Below are positions 8,453 through 17,394 of a DNA stretch of 64,000 nt, piece by piece (position 1 is the stretch's first letter; each line of letters opens with the position of its first letter). This stretch comes from Ruegeria marisrubri (GTDB lineage Bacteria > Pseudomonadota > Alphaproteobacteria > Rhodobacterales > Rhodobacteraceae), in assembly GCF_001507595.1 (NCBI RefSeq), contig NZ_LQBQ01000038.1, forward strand, positions 1 to 64,000, read 5' to 3'. Both the position numbers and the translations under genes were made by a program. The notes under the pieces were generated by a model, which was given only the letters and a program-made list of their open reading frames with translations, made no database searches and was not told where the DNA came from.

Positions 8453-9188
8453 CTCCTTTCCGATGGTGCGCAATGTCGGCCTGGATGGAATGCTCGTCAC
8501 CTTTGCCGACAAGATGACCGAAGCCTCCAACCGCGCGGCGCTGGCCTTTCGCGGCGCGCTGGAAAACGCCGGGTGGGAGGGTGTTCTGGAAACCTCTACC
8601 TCGCTGGCGTCTGCCTATGTGCGCTTTGACTTTGCCCAATTGCCTCATGCCGAGATCGAGGCGCGCTTGCGTGACCTTCTCTCATCGCGCGACTGGTATG
8701 CCGCGCCCCTGCCCGCGGGCCGCAAGCTCTGGCGGGTGCCAACCGTCTATGGCACTGACCTGGCCCCGCAACTGGACGAGGCCGCGGCGGCCGCTGGGCT
8801 TTCCACCGAAGAAGCCGTCCGCCGTCTCAGCCAGAGCCGCGTGCGGGTGCTGACCATCGGTTTCGCGCCGGGCCAGCCCTATCTCGGCCCGCTGGGGCCC
8901 GAGTTCAACATTCCCCGGCTGCAGCAACTCAACCCGATGGTGCCAGAAGGCGCGCTGGTTCTGGCGATATCCCAGTTCGTCCTGTTCTCGGGGCCGACAC
9001 AGACCGGCTGGCGCCACATCGGCCAGACCGCCTTTCGCTGCTTCCGCCCGGAAATGGCGCAGAGCTTTGCGCTCAACCCCGGCGACGAGATGTTGTTCGA
9101 GCCCGTTTCGCGGGACGCGTTCGAGCAGATCCGCGCGGACAACGCCGATGGCACCGGCGGCGCGACATGCGAGGAGATCGCGGCATGA
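8439..9188 (+). CDS. pxpB: 5-oxoprolinase subunit B (KipI family)
   Basis: A 249-residue KipI/PxpB-family protein. The hallmark glycine-rich loop is GFAPGQPYLGPLGPEFNIPRL near residues 143-163, with the TQTGWRHIGQT region further on. PxpA, PxpB and PxpC together hydrolyse 5-oxo-L-proline to glutamate with ATP. The three genes follow each other here (B, C, A). GGAGG precedes the ATG at 8439. Because the KipI/LamB family has several paralogues per genome, the substrate could also be a 5-oxoproline analogue. Confidence 0.85.
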   Translation: MTHADSFPMVRNVGLDGMLVTFADKMTEASNRAALAFRGALENAGWEGVLETSTSLASAYVRFDFAQLPHAEIEARLRDLLSSRDWYAAPLPAGRKLWRVPTVYGTDLAPQLDEAAAAAGLSTEEAVRRLSQSRVRVLTIGFAPGQPYLGPLGPEFNIPRLQQLNPMVPEGALVLAISQFVLFSGPTQTGWRHIGQTAFRCFRPEMAQSFALNPGDEMLFEPVSRDAFEQIRADNADGTGGATCEEIAA

Positions 9189-10183
9189 GCCTGATCGTAA
9201 ATCGCATCGGACCGGCCTGCACGATCCAGGATCTGGGGCGCGGGGCATATCTGGATCAGGGCCTGTCGCGCTCTGGCGCCGCCGATCTTCTGGCGCTGCA
9301 CGAGGGCGCCGCGCTGCTGCGGCAAAGCCCGATGTTGGCCGCGCTGGAAATGGCAGGCATGGGTGGTGAGTTCGAAGCCACCGAGGACACAAGAATTGCG
9401 CTGACCGGCGCGCCGATGCAGGCCAGCATCGACGGCAGCCCGGTTGTCTGGAATGCGTCGCACCTGCTGGCGAAGGGGCAACGCCTGACCATCGGTGCCG
9501 TTCTGAAGGGGGCTTATGGTTATCTCCATCTGGGCGGCGGAATCGCGACCGAGCCGTTTCTCGGCTCGCGCTCCGCGCATCTTACTGCAAAGGTGGGACG
9601 GGCTGTCGCGGCAGGCGACGTCCTGCCAAGCGGACCGGACAAAGGCGACGCGGGCCGCAAACTCACCCCGGCCGAGCGGTTCTCGGGCGGCCTGTTGAGG
9701 GTCGTTTCCAGTTTTCAGACCGCACTTTTCGATCCGGAAACGTTGAAGAGGTTCACCCAGACCGAGTTCCGGCGTGGCCCGCGCGCCAACCGGATGGGCG
9801 TGCAACTGGAAAGCCCCGGCGAGGGGTTCGCGGCCCAAGGGCAGCTCGATATCCTGTCCGAGATCATCACGCCCGGTGATATCCAGATGACCGGCACCGG
9901 AAATCCTTTCATCCTTCTGCCCGAATGCCAGACCACCGGCGGCTATCCCCGCATTGCGACGGTCCTGCCCTGCGACCTGCCGCGCGCAGCCCAGGCCCCG
10001 GCCGGCGGAACGATCCGGTTCCAGTTCGTCACACTGGACGAGGCGGTCGCCCTGCACGAGGCGTTCGTCAAAGACCTGGCCCGCCTACCCCGGCGGGTCG
10101 AGCCTTTGGTGCGCGATCCGCATGACATTCCCGACCTGCTGTCCTACCAATTGATCAGCGGAGTGATTTCCGCCCGAGACTGA
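9185..10183 (+). CDS. pxpC: 5-oxoprolinase subunit C (KipA / biotin-dependent carboxyltransferase-like)
   Basis: A 332-residue KipA/PxpC protein starting with the family-typical SLIVNRIGPACTIQDLGRGAYLDQGLSRSGAAD. The ATG at 9185 overlaps the pxpB stop by 4 bp (ATGA), which decides the start over an in-frame upstream ATG at 9167. The conserved region FILLPECQTTGGYPRIATV lies near residue 245. It pairs with PxpB to form the ATP-dependent part of 5-oxoprolinase. Confidence 0.87.
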   Translation: MSLIVNRIGPACTIQDLGRGAYLDQGLSRSGAADLLALHEGAALLRQSPMLAALEMAGMGGEFEATEDTRIALTGAPMQASIDGSPVVWNASHLLAKGQRLTIGAVLKGAYGYLHLGGGIATEPFLGSRSAHLTAKVGRAVAAGDVLPSGPDKGDAGRKLTPAERFSGGLLRVVSSFQTALFDPETLKRFTQTEFRRGPRANRMGVQLESPGEGFAAQGQLDILSEIITPGDIQMTGTGNPFILLPECQTTGGYPRIATVLPCDLPRAAQAPAGGTIRFQFVTLDEAVALHEAFVKDLARLPRRVEPLVRDPHDIPDLLSYQLISGVISARD

Positions 10184-10195
10184 GGAGTTGCACCG

Positions 10196-10957
10196 ATGAA
10201 CCGCGTCGATCTGAACGCCGACATGGGCGAAAGCCATGGCCCCTGGAAGATGGGTGACGACGAAGCCCTGCTGAACATCATCACCTCGGCCAACATCGCC
10301 TGCGGCTTTCACGCGGGCGACCCGGACGTGATGGCCAAGACGATGGCGCTGGCCGCCGAAAACGGCGTTGGCATCGGGGCACACCCGGGCTTTCCCGATC
10401 TGCAGGGGTTCGGCCGACGCAACATGAAGGTGCCGCATGACTCGCTGCGCAACCTGGTGCGTTATCAGCTGGGTGCGGCGCGCGGAATGGCGGCGGCCGT
10501 GGGCGCGCAGGTGCGGCATCTCAAGCTGCACGGGGCGCTGGCCAACATGTGCTCGGCCGATATCGACATGGCCCGCGCCTGCTATCAGGGCGCGCTGGAC
10601 GTCGACCCCGACATCATCATCATGGTGCTGGCCGTGACCAAGCAGGAAGAGGCGGTGCGAGAACTGGGTTGCAAATGGGTGGGCGAGATCTTCGCCGACC
10701 GCGCCTACAACGATGACGGCACGCTGGTCGATCGCGCCCTGCCCGGCGCCGTGATCCACGATCCGGATATTGCCGGCCCACGCATCCTGAACATGGTGCG
10801 CGAAGGCGCGATCATCACCGAAAGCGGCAAGCGACTGGAGACCTCCATTGACACGATCTGCTTGCACGGCGACGGCCCGACCGCGGTTCAGATCGCGAAA
10901 TCCGTGCGCTCATGCCTGATCGAAGGCGGTATCGAAGTCAAAAAGTTCCAACGCTGA
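10196..10957 (+). CDS. pxpA: 5-oxoprolinase subunit A (LamB/YcsF family)
   Basis: A 253-residue LamB/YcsF protein of normal length. It shows the family hallmarks DLNADMGES at the N terminus, ANIACGFHAGDP near residue 32, HPGFPD, VRHLKLHGAL and the C-terminal TICLHGDGP. It supplies the catalytic metal-binding subunit that opens the 5-oxoproline ring with PxpBC. It is the last gene of the island, 12 bp after pxpC, and is followed by a bidirectional terminator at 10973-11007. Confidence 0.9.
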   Translation: MNRVDLNADMGESHGPWKMGDDEALLNIITSANIACGFHAGDPDVMAKTMALAAENGVGIGAHPGFPDLQGFGRRNMKVPHDSLRNLVRYQLGAARGMAAAVGAQVRHLKLHGALANMCSADIDMARACYQGALDVDPDIIIMVLAVTKQEEAVRELGCKWVGEIFADRAYNDDGTLVDRALPGAVIHDPDIAGPRILNMVREGAIITESGKRLETSIDTICLHGDGPTAVQIAKSVRSCLIEGGIEVKKFQR

Positions 10958-10972
10958 ACCACGCCCATCAAC

Positions 10973-11007
10973 AAGAAAAACCGCGCCGAGATGGCGCGGT
11001 GAGTTTT
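10973..11007. terminator. Bidirectional intrinsic terminator between pxpA and the D,D-carboxypeptidase gene
   Basis: A perfect 7-bp stem CCGCGCC/GGCGCGG with a 5-base loop (10981-10999) has AAGAAAAA on its left and TGAGTTTT on its right. It can end transcripts arriving from both convergent genes. Confidence 0.75.
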
Positions 11008-11028
11008 CCGTGAGTGAATGCCGGGCCT

Positions 11029-12474
11029 TCAGGAGGGTCCGATCGTGATACAGGACATGTTGCGCGCCGCCAGGCGGCGGCAGGCCAGATCGGCCTGTTC
11101 GCGGGTCATGCCCTGAAAGGTGGCGTCGAAGCCACGTGAACTCTGATTGACCTTGCGCAGGGTGCCGTCCAGCGTGGTCATTTCCGCAAGCGCCGTTCTC
11201 AGCAAGACCTTCTCGGCCTCGTAGCGAGTCGTGTACCGCCCGACATTGATGCCCCACAGATGCCCGCCTGACGTGGACAGCCGGGTCACGACTTCCTGCT
11301 CGGGTTCGGGCGCAGGCTCTGGCTGGGCGGACGCATCGACCGACGCCAGCACCAGATTTTCCGGCCGCAAGGCGGGGCGGATATCGGGGGTCGTGACGCT
11401 GGGCGCGGACGACGTCACCGCGGCCACGACGATGGCCTCTTCGATAGCCGCCTGGATGCCGGAGCTGTCTGCTTCGGCGGCTTCGGCCGCGGCGCTTGCC
11501 ACCTGCACCGTTGCCGCAGCACCCGGCCGCAGCACGGGGCGCAGGCTTTGTCTTGGCGCGCCCGCCACCCGAACGGTCGTGCCGACCGGGGCATCGATGC
11601 CGGTATTGCCCGCATAGACGGGCCGGCTGGGTTTCCGGATCGGTGCGCGGGACGGAGCCCTGCGGAATCCCATATCCAAAAGTTCCGCGACCCTGGCATT
11701 GCGCGAGGCGCTGGACTTGCCGCCGAACACGGTTGCGATGATCCGCTTGTCGCCGCGCTTGGCCGAGGCGACAAGATTGAACCCCGCAGCGCGTGTGTAT
11801 CCGGTCTTGATGCCATCGGCCCCCCTGTAGGCCGCCAGCAAACGACGGTTCGTGTTGGGTACCGTCTTGATCCCAGCATAGGTCGATTTGCGCGAGAACA
11901 GGTTGTAATATTGCGGATAGTCGTAAAGCAGGTGCCGACCCAGGGTCGTCATGTCCCGGGCGGTCGAAAGGTGGCCTTCCTCGGTCAGCCCGTGGGCATT
12001 CTTGAAAGTGGTGCGGGTCATTCCCATGGCGCGCGCCGTGCGCGTCATGCGCCGGGCGAATGCGGCTTCGGACCCACTGATCGCGATGCCGATGGCGGTG
12101 GCGGCATCATTGGCTGACTTCACCGCCGCCGCGCGGATCAGGTAACGGAAGGCGATGGTCTGCCCGGCCCTGAGTCCCAGCTTCGAGGGGGGCTCGGACG
12201 CTGCCTTTTTCGTGATGCGCACCGGCGTATCCAGCGTGATCTCACCGTTCCGAACAGCCTCGAACGCGATGTAGAGCGTCATCATCTTGGTCAGCGATGC
12301 CGGGTGCAGCCGGGTGTCGGCGTTCCTGGAATGCAGAACTTCGCCCGTGCGTGCGTCGATCACCATCGCCGCATAGGGCGCGGCTGCCGCGCTCAACGGC
12401 ATTACGACGAAAAGCCACAACAATGAGATAACGATCAGGCCCATACGGGCCGGAACTGTCTGCCGAACCTGCAC
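11029..12474 (-). CDS. D-alanyl-D-alanine carboxypeptidase (penicillin-binding protein 5/6 type) with C-terminal SPOR-like domain
   Basis: A 481-residue exported serine peptidase. A hydrophobic signal segment at about residues 11-32 ends in SAAAA. The S11 active-site motifs are S60-x-x-K63 (ASLTK), S120-A-N122 and K223-T-G. After the catalytic domain comes a low-complexity Ala/Pro linker and a SPOR-like tail (about 400-481, with LWGINVGRYTTRYEAEKVL), which would bind septal peptidoglycan. It trims pentapeptides in the periplasm. I chose the GTG at 12474 because GAGG sits 8 bases upstream; a TTG at 12528 or ATG at 12444 are alternatives. The start is therefore less sure than the identity. Confidence 0.9.
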   Translation of the reverse strand: MQVRQTVPARMGLIVISLLWLFVVMPLSAAAAPYAAMVIDARTGEVLHSRNADTRLHPASLTKMMTLYIAFEAVRNGEITLDTPVRITKKAASEPPSKLGLRAGQTIAFRYLIRAAAVKSANDAATAIGIAISGSEAAFARRMTRTARAMGMTRTTFKNAHGLTEEGHLSTARDMTTLGRHLLYDYPQYYNLFSRKSTYAGIKTVPNTNRRLLAAYRGADGIKTGYTRAAGFNLVASAKRGDKRIIATVFGGKSSASRNARVAELLDMGFRRAPSRAPIRKPSRPVYAGNTGIDAPVGTTVRVAGAPRQSLRPVLRPGAAATVQVASAAAEAAEADSSGIQAAIEEAIVVAAVTSSAPSVTTPDIRPALRPENLVLASVDASAQPEPAPEPEQEVVTRLSTSGGHLWGINVGRYTTRYEAEKVLLRTALAEMTTLDGTLRKVNQSSRGFDATFQGMTREQADLACRRLAARNMSCITIGPS

Positions 12475-12722
12475 GATCTTTGCCTCTGTCTGCCTCGTGC
12501 CGCCGGGTTTTCCCGGTCGGCAATTCAAATTATTTCAGTCGAGGCTAGCACAGGATGGCCGCAAAAGAAACCGGAAGCTGCCCTGTACGGCGGTCAATCC
12601 TGCAATCAACCTGCACAATATCTGGCTTCCGGTAACAGATGGCCTACCAGTCCCGGTGTGACGAACGACAATCCCTGCCGCGCCGGGTCGCTTTTTCCCG
12701 AGGTGACGCGCATCTGCAACAT

Positions 12723-13430
12723 TCAGGTTTCGGAAATGCGCCGTACCAGTCCCTCAAGGCCACCCAGATCCGGCAGTTCATGATAGCGCCGCCTGTCCTT
12801 TGGCGGCTCGGCATGCTCGACCTCCCAGACCAGGCCATGCGGGACATACACCCCCCAGCATCCGGCCCGGATGGGAGCCACGACATCGGACCGCATCGAG
12901 TTGCCCACCATCATCGCCCGCTCGGGGCCGTCGCCATGGCGTCCGAAAATGGTGGCGTAGACCTCTGGCGTCTTTTCGGAAACGATCTCGACGGCATCGA
13001 ACAATTCCCCCAACCCCGACTGCGCCAACTTGCGCTCCTGGTCGATCAGATCTCCCTTTGTGATGAGAACGATTCTGTGCGTTTCGGCCATCGCCTCCAC
13101 TGCCTCGCGGGCATGGGGCAGCAGTTCGATCGGATGCGCCAGCATTTCCTGCCCCGCCTCGATCAGTTGACGGATCACCGAGGCCGGAACCCGATCCTGC
13201 GTCACTTCGATCGCGGTTTCGATCATGGACAGGGTAAACCCCTTGATCCCGTACCCATAGTGCCGGATGTTGCGTTTTTCGGCCTCCAGCAGGCGCTCCA
13301 TCAGATGGTCCCTGTCCGCGTGGTCCACCAGCAACTCGGCAAAATACGCCTGGGTCATCTGGAAGAAACGCTCGTTGTGCCACAGCGTGTCATCGGCATC
13401 GAACCCAATGGTCGTGAGCTTTTGTCCCAT
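12723..13430 (-). CDS. HAD-superfamily hydrolase
   Basis: A 235-residue HAD phosphatase-like protein. Motif I is FDADDTLW at residues 9-16 (nucleophile and general acid aspartates), motif II is the threonine in VLITKGD, and motif III/IV are the lysine in SEKTPE and VGNSMRSDV. A helical cap lies between motif I and II. It probably acts on a small phosphorylated metabolite in the cytoplasm. It diverges from clpS with an 85-bp gap. The substrate is unknown. Confidence 0.88.
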   Translation of the reverse strand: MGQKLTTIGFDADDTLWHNERFFQMTQAYFAELLVDHADRDHLMERLLEAEKRNIRHYGYGIKGFTLSMIETAIEVTQDRVPASVIRQLIEAGQEMLAHPIELLPHAREAVEAMAETHRIVLITKGDLIDQERKLAQSGLGELFDAVEIVSEKTPEVYATIFGRHGDGPERAMMVGNSMRSDVVAPIRAGCWGVYVPHGLVWEVEHAEPPKDRRRYHELPDLGGLEGLVRRISET

Positions 13431-13515
13431 CTCGATTGCTTACTCTTTTCTCCGGGTGCGCTAAGGTTATATAAGCCACCTAAGAAACCGAACCCTGAAA
13501 CGGACTTCGCGAAAA

Positions 13516-13857
13516 ATGCTGTCAGAACCCCTGATGATGTCGGACAAGTCGGACGAGGATGGCAACACCTCGGTCCTTGTGCAGACACGTCCAAAGACGA
13601 AGCGCCCGCCGCTTTACAAGGTTCTGCTGCTGAACGACGACTACACCCCGATGGAATTCGTGGTGCATGTTCTGGAACGGTTTTTCGCCATGAGCCATGC
13701 ACAGGCCTTCGAAATCATGCTGACCGTTCACAAGAAGGGCGTGGCCGTCGTAGGCGTGTTCAGCCACGAGATCGCCGAGACCAAGGTGGGACAGGTGATG
13801 GACTTCGCCCGCCGCCACCAGCACCCCCTGCAATGCACCATGGAACGGGAAGACTGA
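13516..13857 (+). CDS. clpS: ATP-dependent Clp protease adaptor ClpS
   Basis: A 113-residue ClpS. The core from about residue 33 carries [24 protein letters not shown], the N-degron pocket, and ends with [17 protein letters not shown]. ClpS delivers N-end-rule substrates to ClpAP. No clpA is adjacent. The N terminus is uncertain: ATGs at 13516, 13534 and 13537 are all possible and none has a strong ribosome site; the acidic, flexible first 30 residues are typical either way. Confidence 0.96.
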   Translation: MLSEPLMMSDKSDEDGNTSVLVQTRPKTKRPPLYKVLLLNDDYTPMEFVVHVLERFFAMSHAQAFEIMLTVHKKGVAVVGVFSHEIAETKVGQVMDFARRHQHPLQCTMERED

Positions 13858-13917
13858 GGTGCTCTTTGCCGGCTTGGCAGCCGGGCATCTTCCCACGCAG
13901 CCTGACAGGAACATCCG

Positions 13918-14883
13918 ATGTCCCCTCGCCTGAGTCTCGCACTTGAAAGCGGTCTCGATCCATCCGAGCCTCTGTCCGTCCTGCTGCCTACCCCCGAACA
14001 CGCCCTGTCGGCATTGCCGCGCACGGCCGAAGTGGTGCAGCCCTTCAAACCTTTTCACGACCACTTCGCGGCGCAGGGGTTCATCGTGACCCCGGAATCG
14101 GACAAGCCATGTCAGGACGTGATACTGTTCATGCCGCGTGCCAAGGCGCTTGCCCGCGCGCTGGTGCATCAGGCCTGCAGCCGGGCCAGCGGCACCATCG
14201 TCGTGGATGGAGCCAAGTCCGACGGGGTGGACAGTCTGCTGAAGGACATCCGCAAGCGCGTCAACGTCGAAGGCCCTTTTGCCAAGGCGCACGGCAAGAT
14301 CTTCTGGTTCAAGGCCGATCCGACAGCCTTCGAAGACTGGGACGCGCCGGAGGTGCAGCAGGTCGACGGGTTCCGGACCGCGCCCGGCGTGTTTTCCGCC
14401 GATGAAATCGATCCGGCATCCCGGCTTTTGCTGTCCTCCCTGCCCGCCAAACTGGGCCGCAGGGTCGCGGATCTCGGCGCGGGATGGGGCTTTCTGTCCG
14501 CCCGGTTGCTGGAGAACGAACGGATCGAAACCCTGCATCTGGTCGAGGCCGACCATGTTGCCCTGACCTGCGCCCGCGAGAATGTGCAGGATCCCCGGGC
14601 ACAGTTCCACTGGACCGACGCCGTAACGTGGACGGCGCCGGAACCGGTGGACGCCGTGGTGATGAACCCGCCGTTCCATACATCGCGCAAGGCCGATCCC
14701 GGTCTGGGGCGCGGATTCATCGCGGCCGCTGCCCGCAACCTGACAAAGTCGGGCCATCTCTGGATGGTTGCCAATCGGCACCTGCCTTACGAGACCGCGC
14801 TCAGCGAGGCTTTCGCCCAGGTCGAAGAGATTGCGGGAGACAACCGGTTCAAGGTGCTACACGCCTCTCGCCCCCGGCGGTGA
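13918..14883 (+). CDS. rsmC: RsmC/RlmG-like rRNA guanine-N2 methyltransferase
   Basis: A 321-residue SAM-dependent methyltransferase with the two-domain layout of RsmC. The N-terminal half is a degenerate MTase-like domain. The C-terminal catalytic domain has the SAM motif VADLGAGWGFLS near residue 183 and the catalytic MNPPFH near residue 244, then WMVANRHLPYE typical of the family. RsmC methylates G1207 of 16S rRNA; RlmG is a close relative, so the target guanine is inferred. It lies 60 bp after clpS. Confidence 0.82.
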   Translation: MSPRLSLALESGLDPSEPLSVLLPTPEHALSALPRTAEVVQPFKPFHDHFAAQGFIVTPESDKPCQDVILFMPRAKALARALVHQACSRASGTIVVDGAKSDGVDSLLKDIRKRVNVEGPFAKAHGKIFWFKADPTAFEDWDAPEVQQVDGFRTAPGVFSADEIDPASRLLLSSLPAKLGRRVADLGAGWGFLSARLLENERIETLHLVEADHVALTCARENVQDPRAQFHWTDAVTWTAPEPVDAVVMNPPFHTSRKADPGLGRGFIAAAARNLTKSGHLWMVANRHLPYETALSEAFAQVEEIAGDNRFKVLHASRPRR

Positions 14884-14920
14884 TCCCGGGTAACCTGCGC
14901 CGCAAATCAGGAGGAAACAC

Positions 14921-15721
14921 ATGTCCTTTTCCATCGCAGGCAAAACCGCGATCGTAACCGGAGGCGCCAACGGCATCGGGCTGGCCATCGGCCGCCACTT
15001 TGCCGATGCCGGGGCGAATGTCGTGTTCGCGGACATGGACGAAAAGCGTCTGGTCGAAGAACTGGGAGAGCAGGCAGAAGAAGGAAACATTCGCTATTTT
15101 GCGGGCGATCTGCGCGAGAAACTGACCATCGCCAATCTGCTGTCCGCCACTCTCGACGCGTTCGATCAGGTGGACATCCTGGTGAATGGCGCAAGGCAGG
15201 TGATCCGCTCCGACCCGTTGGATCTGGAGGACGACTCGGTGCGCACCTTGCTCAACCAGAACCTGATGCCGGCCCTGAGGCTGAGCCAGCTGATCGCAAA
15301 ACGCATGATCAAGCAAGCCGGAGACAACGACGAAGCGCCAGCCGGGTCGATCATCAACCTCTCGTCTATCGCGGCGCGCAGAACCCATCCCGAATTGATG
15401 GCCTATTCCGTGTCCACCGCCGCTCTTGACCAGTTGACACGATCGCTTGCCGTCTCGCTTGCACCAAAACGCATTCGCGTCAACGCGATCGCCCTTGGAT
15501 CGGTGATGAGCGCTTCGCTTCAGTCAGCTCTCAGGGACAACCGTAAATTCAGGGAAGACATCGAGAACCACACGCCCCTGTCGCGCATCGCGGCCCCGAC
15601 GGAACTTGCCGAAACAGCGCAGTTTCTCGCGTCTGAAGCCTCCGGTTTCATGACCGGGCAGATTCTGACCATCGACGGCGGCCGCACCCTGCTCGACCCC
15701 GTGGCCGCCCCCGCACATTGA
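14921..15721 (+). CDS. Short-chain dehydrogenase/reductase lacking the catalytic lysine
   Basis: A 266-residue SDR. The cofactor motif TGGANGIG is at residues 13-20, VNGAR replaces the usual NNAG at 88-92, and the serine/tyrosine pair is present (S148/S149, Y162). The lysine of the YxxxK motif is replaced by T166 (YSVST; codon ACC at 15416-15418). The C-terminal MTGQILTIDGGRTL is normal. It may still bind NAD(P), but ordinary SDR catalysis would be impaired or altered. AGGAGG precedes the ATG. It sits in a small run with rsmC and hemF but no shared pathway is evident. Confidence 0.88.
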   Translation: MSFSIAGKTAIVTGGANGIGLAIGRHFADAGANVVFADMDEKRLVEELGEQAEEGNIRYFAGDLREKLTIANLLSATLDAFDQVDILVNGARQVIRSDPLDLEDDSVRTLLNQNLMPALRLSQLIAKRMIKQAGDNDEAPAGSIINLSSIAARRTHPELMAYSVSTAALDQLTRSLAVSLAPKRIRVNAIALGSVMSASLQSALRDNRKFREDIENHTPLSRIAAPTELAETAQFLASEASGFMTGQILTIDGGRTLLDPVAAPAH

Positions 15722-15780
15722 TCGCCAGCCGGCACAGCAGCGAACGCCGGTCGCAAAACCCGACGCCCCATAGGACCTGA

Positions 15781-16677
15781 ATGATGACCGACCCTCTCAG
15801 CACCGAAAAATCCACCGCCGCCGCATGGTTCCGCCAGCTTCGCGACGAGATCGTGGCGGCTTTCGAGGCGCTGGAGGACAGCCACGACAGCGGCCCGTTT
15901 TCCGACGGCGAACCGGGGCGCTTCGAAGTGACCCCGACCAAGCGCCGGGCCGAAGATGGCTCGGACGCCGGCGGCGGCCTCATGTCGGTGATGCGCGGCG
16001 GCCGGGTGTTTGAAAAGGTCGGCGTCAATGTCTCGACCGTCTATGGCACGCTGGGCGAGCGCGCGCAGAACGCCATGGCTGCGCGCAAGGGCATCCCGGG
16101 CATGAAGGACGACCCGCGTTTCTGGGCCTCGGGCATCAGCCTTGTCGCTCACATGCGAAACCCGCACGTGCCCGCGGTGCACATGAACACCCGGATGTTC
16201 TGGACGCCTCACGCCTGGTGGTTCGGTGGCGGATCGGACCTGAACCCCTGCATCGAATATGACGAGGACACGGCCCATTTCCACGCAACTCAAAAGGCGT
16301 ATCTCGACCCACACGGGCCGGGGCATTACCCGCGTCTCAAGGAATGGGCCGACGAGTATTTCTACATCCCCCACCGCAAGCGTGCGCGCGGCGTGGGCGG
16401 CATCTTCATGGATGACTACTTCACCGATGACTGGCAGGCCGATTTCGCCCTGACGCAGGACATAGGCCGCGCCTTCCTGCCCGCATTCCTGCCGTTGGTG
16501 GAAAAGCGCCGGGTGCAGCCCTTTACCGATCAGGACAAGGACACGCAGCTGATCCACCGGGGGCTGTATGCGGAATACAACCTGGTCTATGACCGGGGCA
16601 CCAAGTTCGGCCTGGAAACCGGCCACGATCCCGATGCGGTGCTGATGAGCCTGCCGCCGCTGGCCAAATGGGTGTGA
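15781..16677 (+). CDS. hemF: Oxygen-dependent coproporphyrinogen III oxidase
   Basis: A 298-residue HemF with the highly conserved signature region FWASGISLVAHMRNPHVPAVHMNTR (parts at residues 117-141) and GGIFMDDYF further on. It converts coproporphyrinogen III to protoporphyrinogen IX using O2, in haem and bacteriochlorophyll supply. Length is normal. Two adjacent ATGs (15781, 15784) are possible starts. It converges with the small secreted-protein gene at a 3-bp gap, with no clear terminator. Confidence 0.97.
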   Translation: MMTDPLSTEKSTAAAWFRQLRDEIVAAFEALEDSHDSGPFSDGEPGRFEVTPTKRRAEDGSDAGGGLMSVMRGGRVFEKVGVNVSTVYGTLGERAQNAMAARKGIPGMKDDPRFWASGISLVAHMRNPHVPAVHMNTRMFWTPHAWWFGGGSDLNPCIEYDEDTAHFHATQKAYLDPHGPGHYPRLKEWADEYFYIPHRKRARGVGGIFMDDYFTDDWQADFALTQDIGRAFLPAFLPLVEKRRVQPFTDQDKDTQLIHRGLYAEYNLVYDRGTKFGLETGHDPDAVLMSLPPLAKWV

Positions 16678-16680
16678 CCG

Positions 16681-17094
16681 CTATTTCAGCCAGATCTCGT
16701 CGGCGGTGTTGTCATAGCAATAGTTCTGCGCCATCGAAGCGGGCATGTTGTCACCCACGCGCTTGACTGAAACGGAATAGCCCGGAGACGTGTCGGCACC
16801 TGCCGGTGGTTGCAGCGAGAACTGGACCCCTTTCTTGCCCGGCTCGGCAACGGACGGCCCGACCGCCTGCCAGAGATAGACTCTCTGCGTGGCCGGTGTT
16901 CTGAGCACGCGGATCGCGTAGTCGCCCGCGCCGCACCAGTAATCCTTGGGGGCCGAACCGAAATGGTTCACCACTTCGAATACTCCGTTTTGAAGGGCAT
17001 ACACGTTGGCCCGGTTCCACGCCCTGAAAGCGGTCGCTACCCCTGGAACAAGAACAAGTGCTGACAAAATAGCCGCTTTCGCGAGGCGGTTCAT
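16681..17094 (-). CDS. Small secreted protein of unknown function
   Basis: A 137-residue protein that I do not assign to a family. Residues 1-22 form a signal peptide (MNRLAKAAILSALVLVPGVATA). Two cysteines in the mature part (DYWCGAGDYA and QNYCYDN) could form a periplasmic disulphide. The ATG at 17094 has GGAG 6 bases upstream; a longer frame from 17160 would put the signal peptide internally and is rejected. Confidence 0.75.
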   Translation of the reverse strand: MNRLAKAAILSALVLVPGVATAFRAWNRANVYALQNGVFEVVNHFGSAPKDYWCGAGDYAIRVLRTPATQRVYLWQAVGPSVAEPGKKGVQFSLQPPAGADTSPGYSVSVKRVGDNMPASMAQNYCYDNTADEIWLK

Positions 17095-17394
17095 ATCAAT
17101 CTCCTGCAACAACTGATCCGACTTTGAACAAAGAATAGCCCTGTTGCAAACGCAGACCACAAGAGTTCACTTTCATTTTCATGTGACCATTTCATGCCAC
17201 ACCCGGCTGAAAACAAAAAAACTTTCCTATTGAGCCTTCATTCCCGTTATTATGGTGATGTGTTGGTCGAATGAGCAGGTTCCATTATTGCAAACATTTC
17301 CCAAAGGTTGGTTTGATCTCTCGCCTGAGAAATACACGGATTTCGGGGCCTTGTTCTATCTTGCGGCCCTGACACCGATGCACCGGGCGCGAAA
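17095..17394. other. AT-rich intergenic region
   Basis: This 300-bp stretch is richer in A and T than its surroundings, with an AACAAAAAAAC run near 17210. It should hold the promoter of the leftward secreted-protein gene. A short open frame (ATG 17252, 70 residues) ends in the next gene's region and may be the displaced N-terminal part of the VCBS-like fragment. No RNA gene is apparent. Confidence 0.4.

Noticed and set aside
13858..13917. Possible terminator hairpin after clpS (CCGGC...GCCGG)
   Set aside because: The stem is only 5 bp and no T-run follows, so support is too weak.
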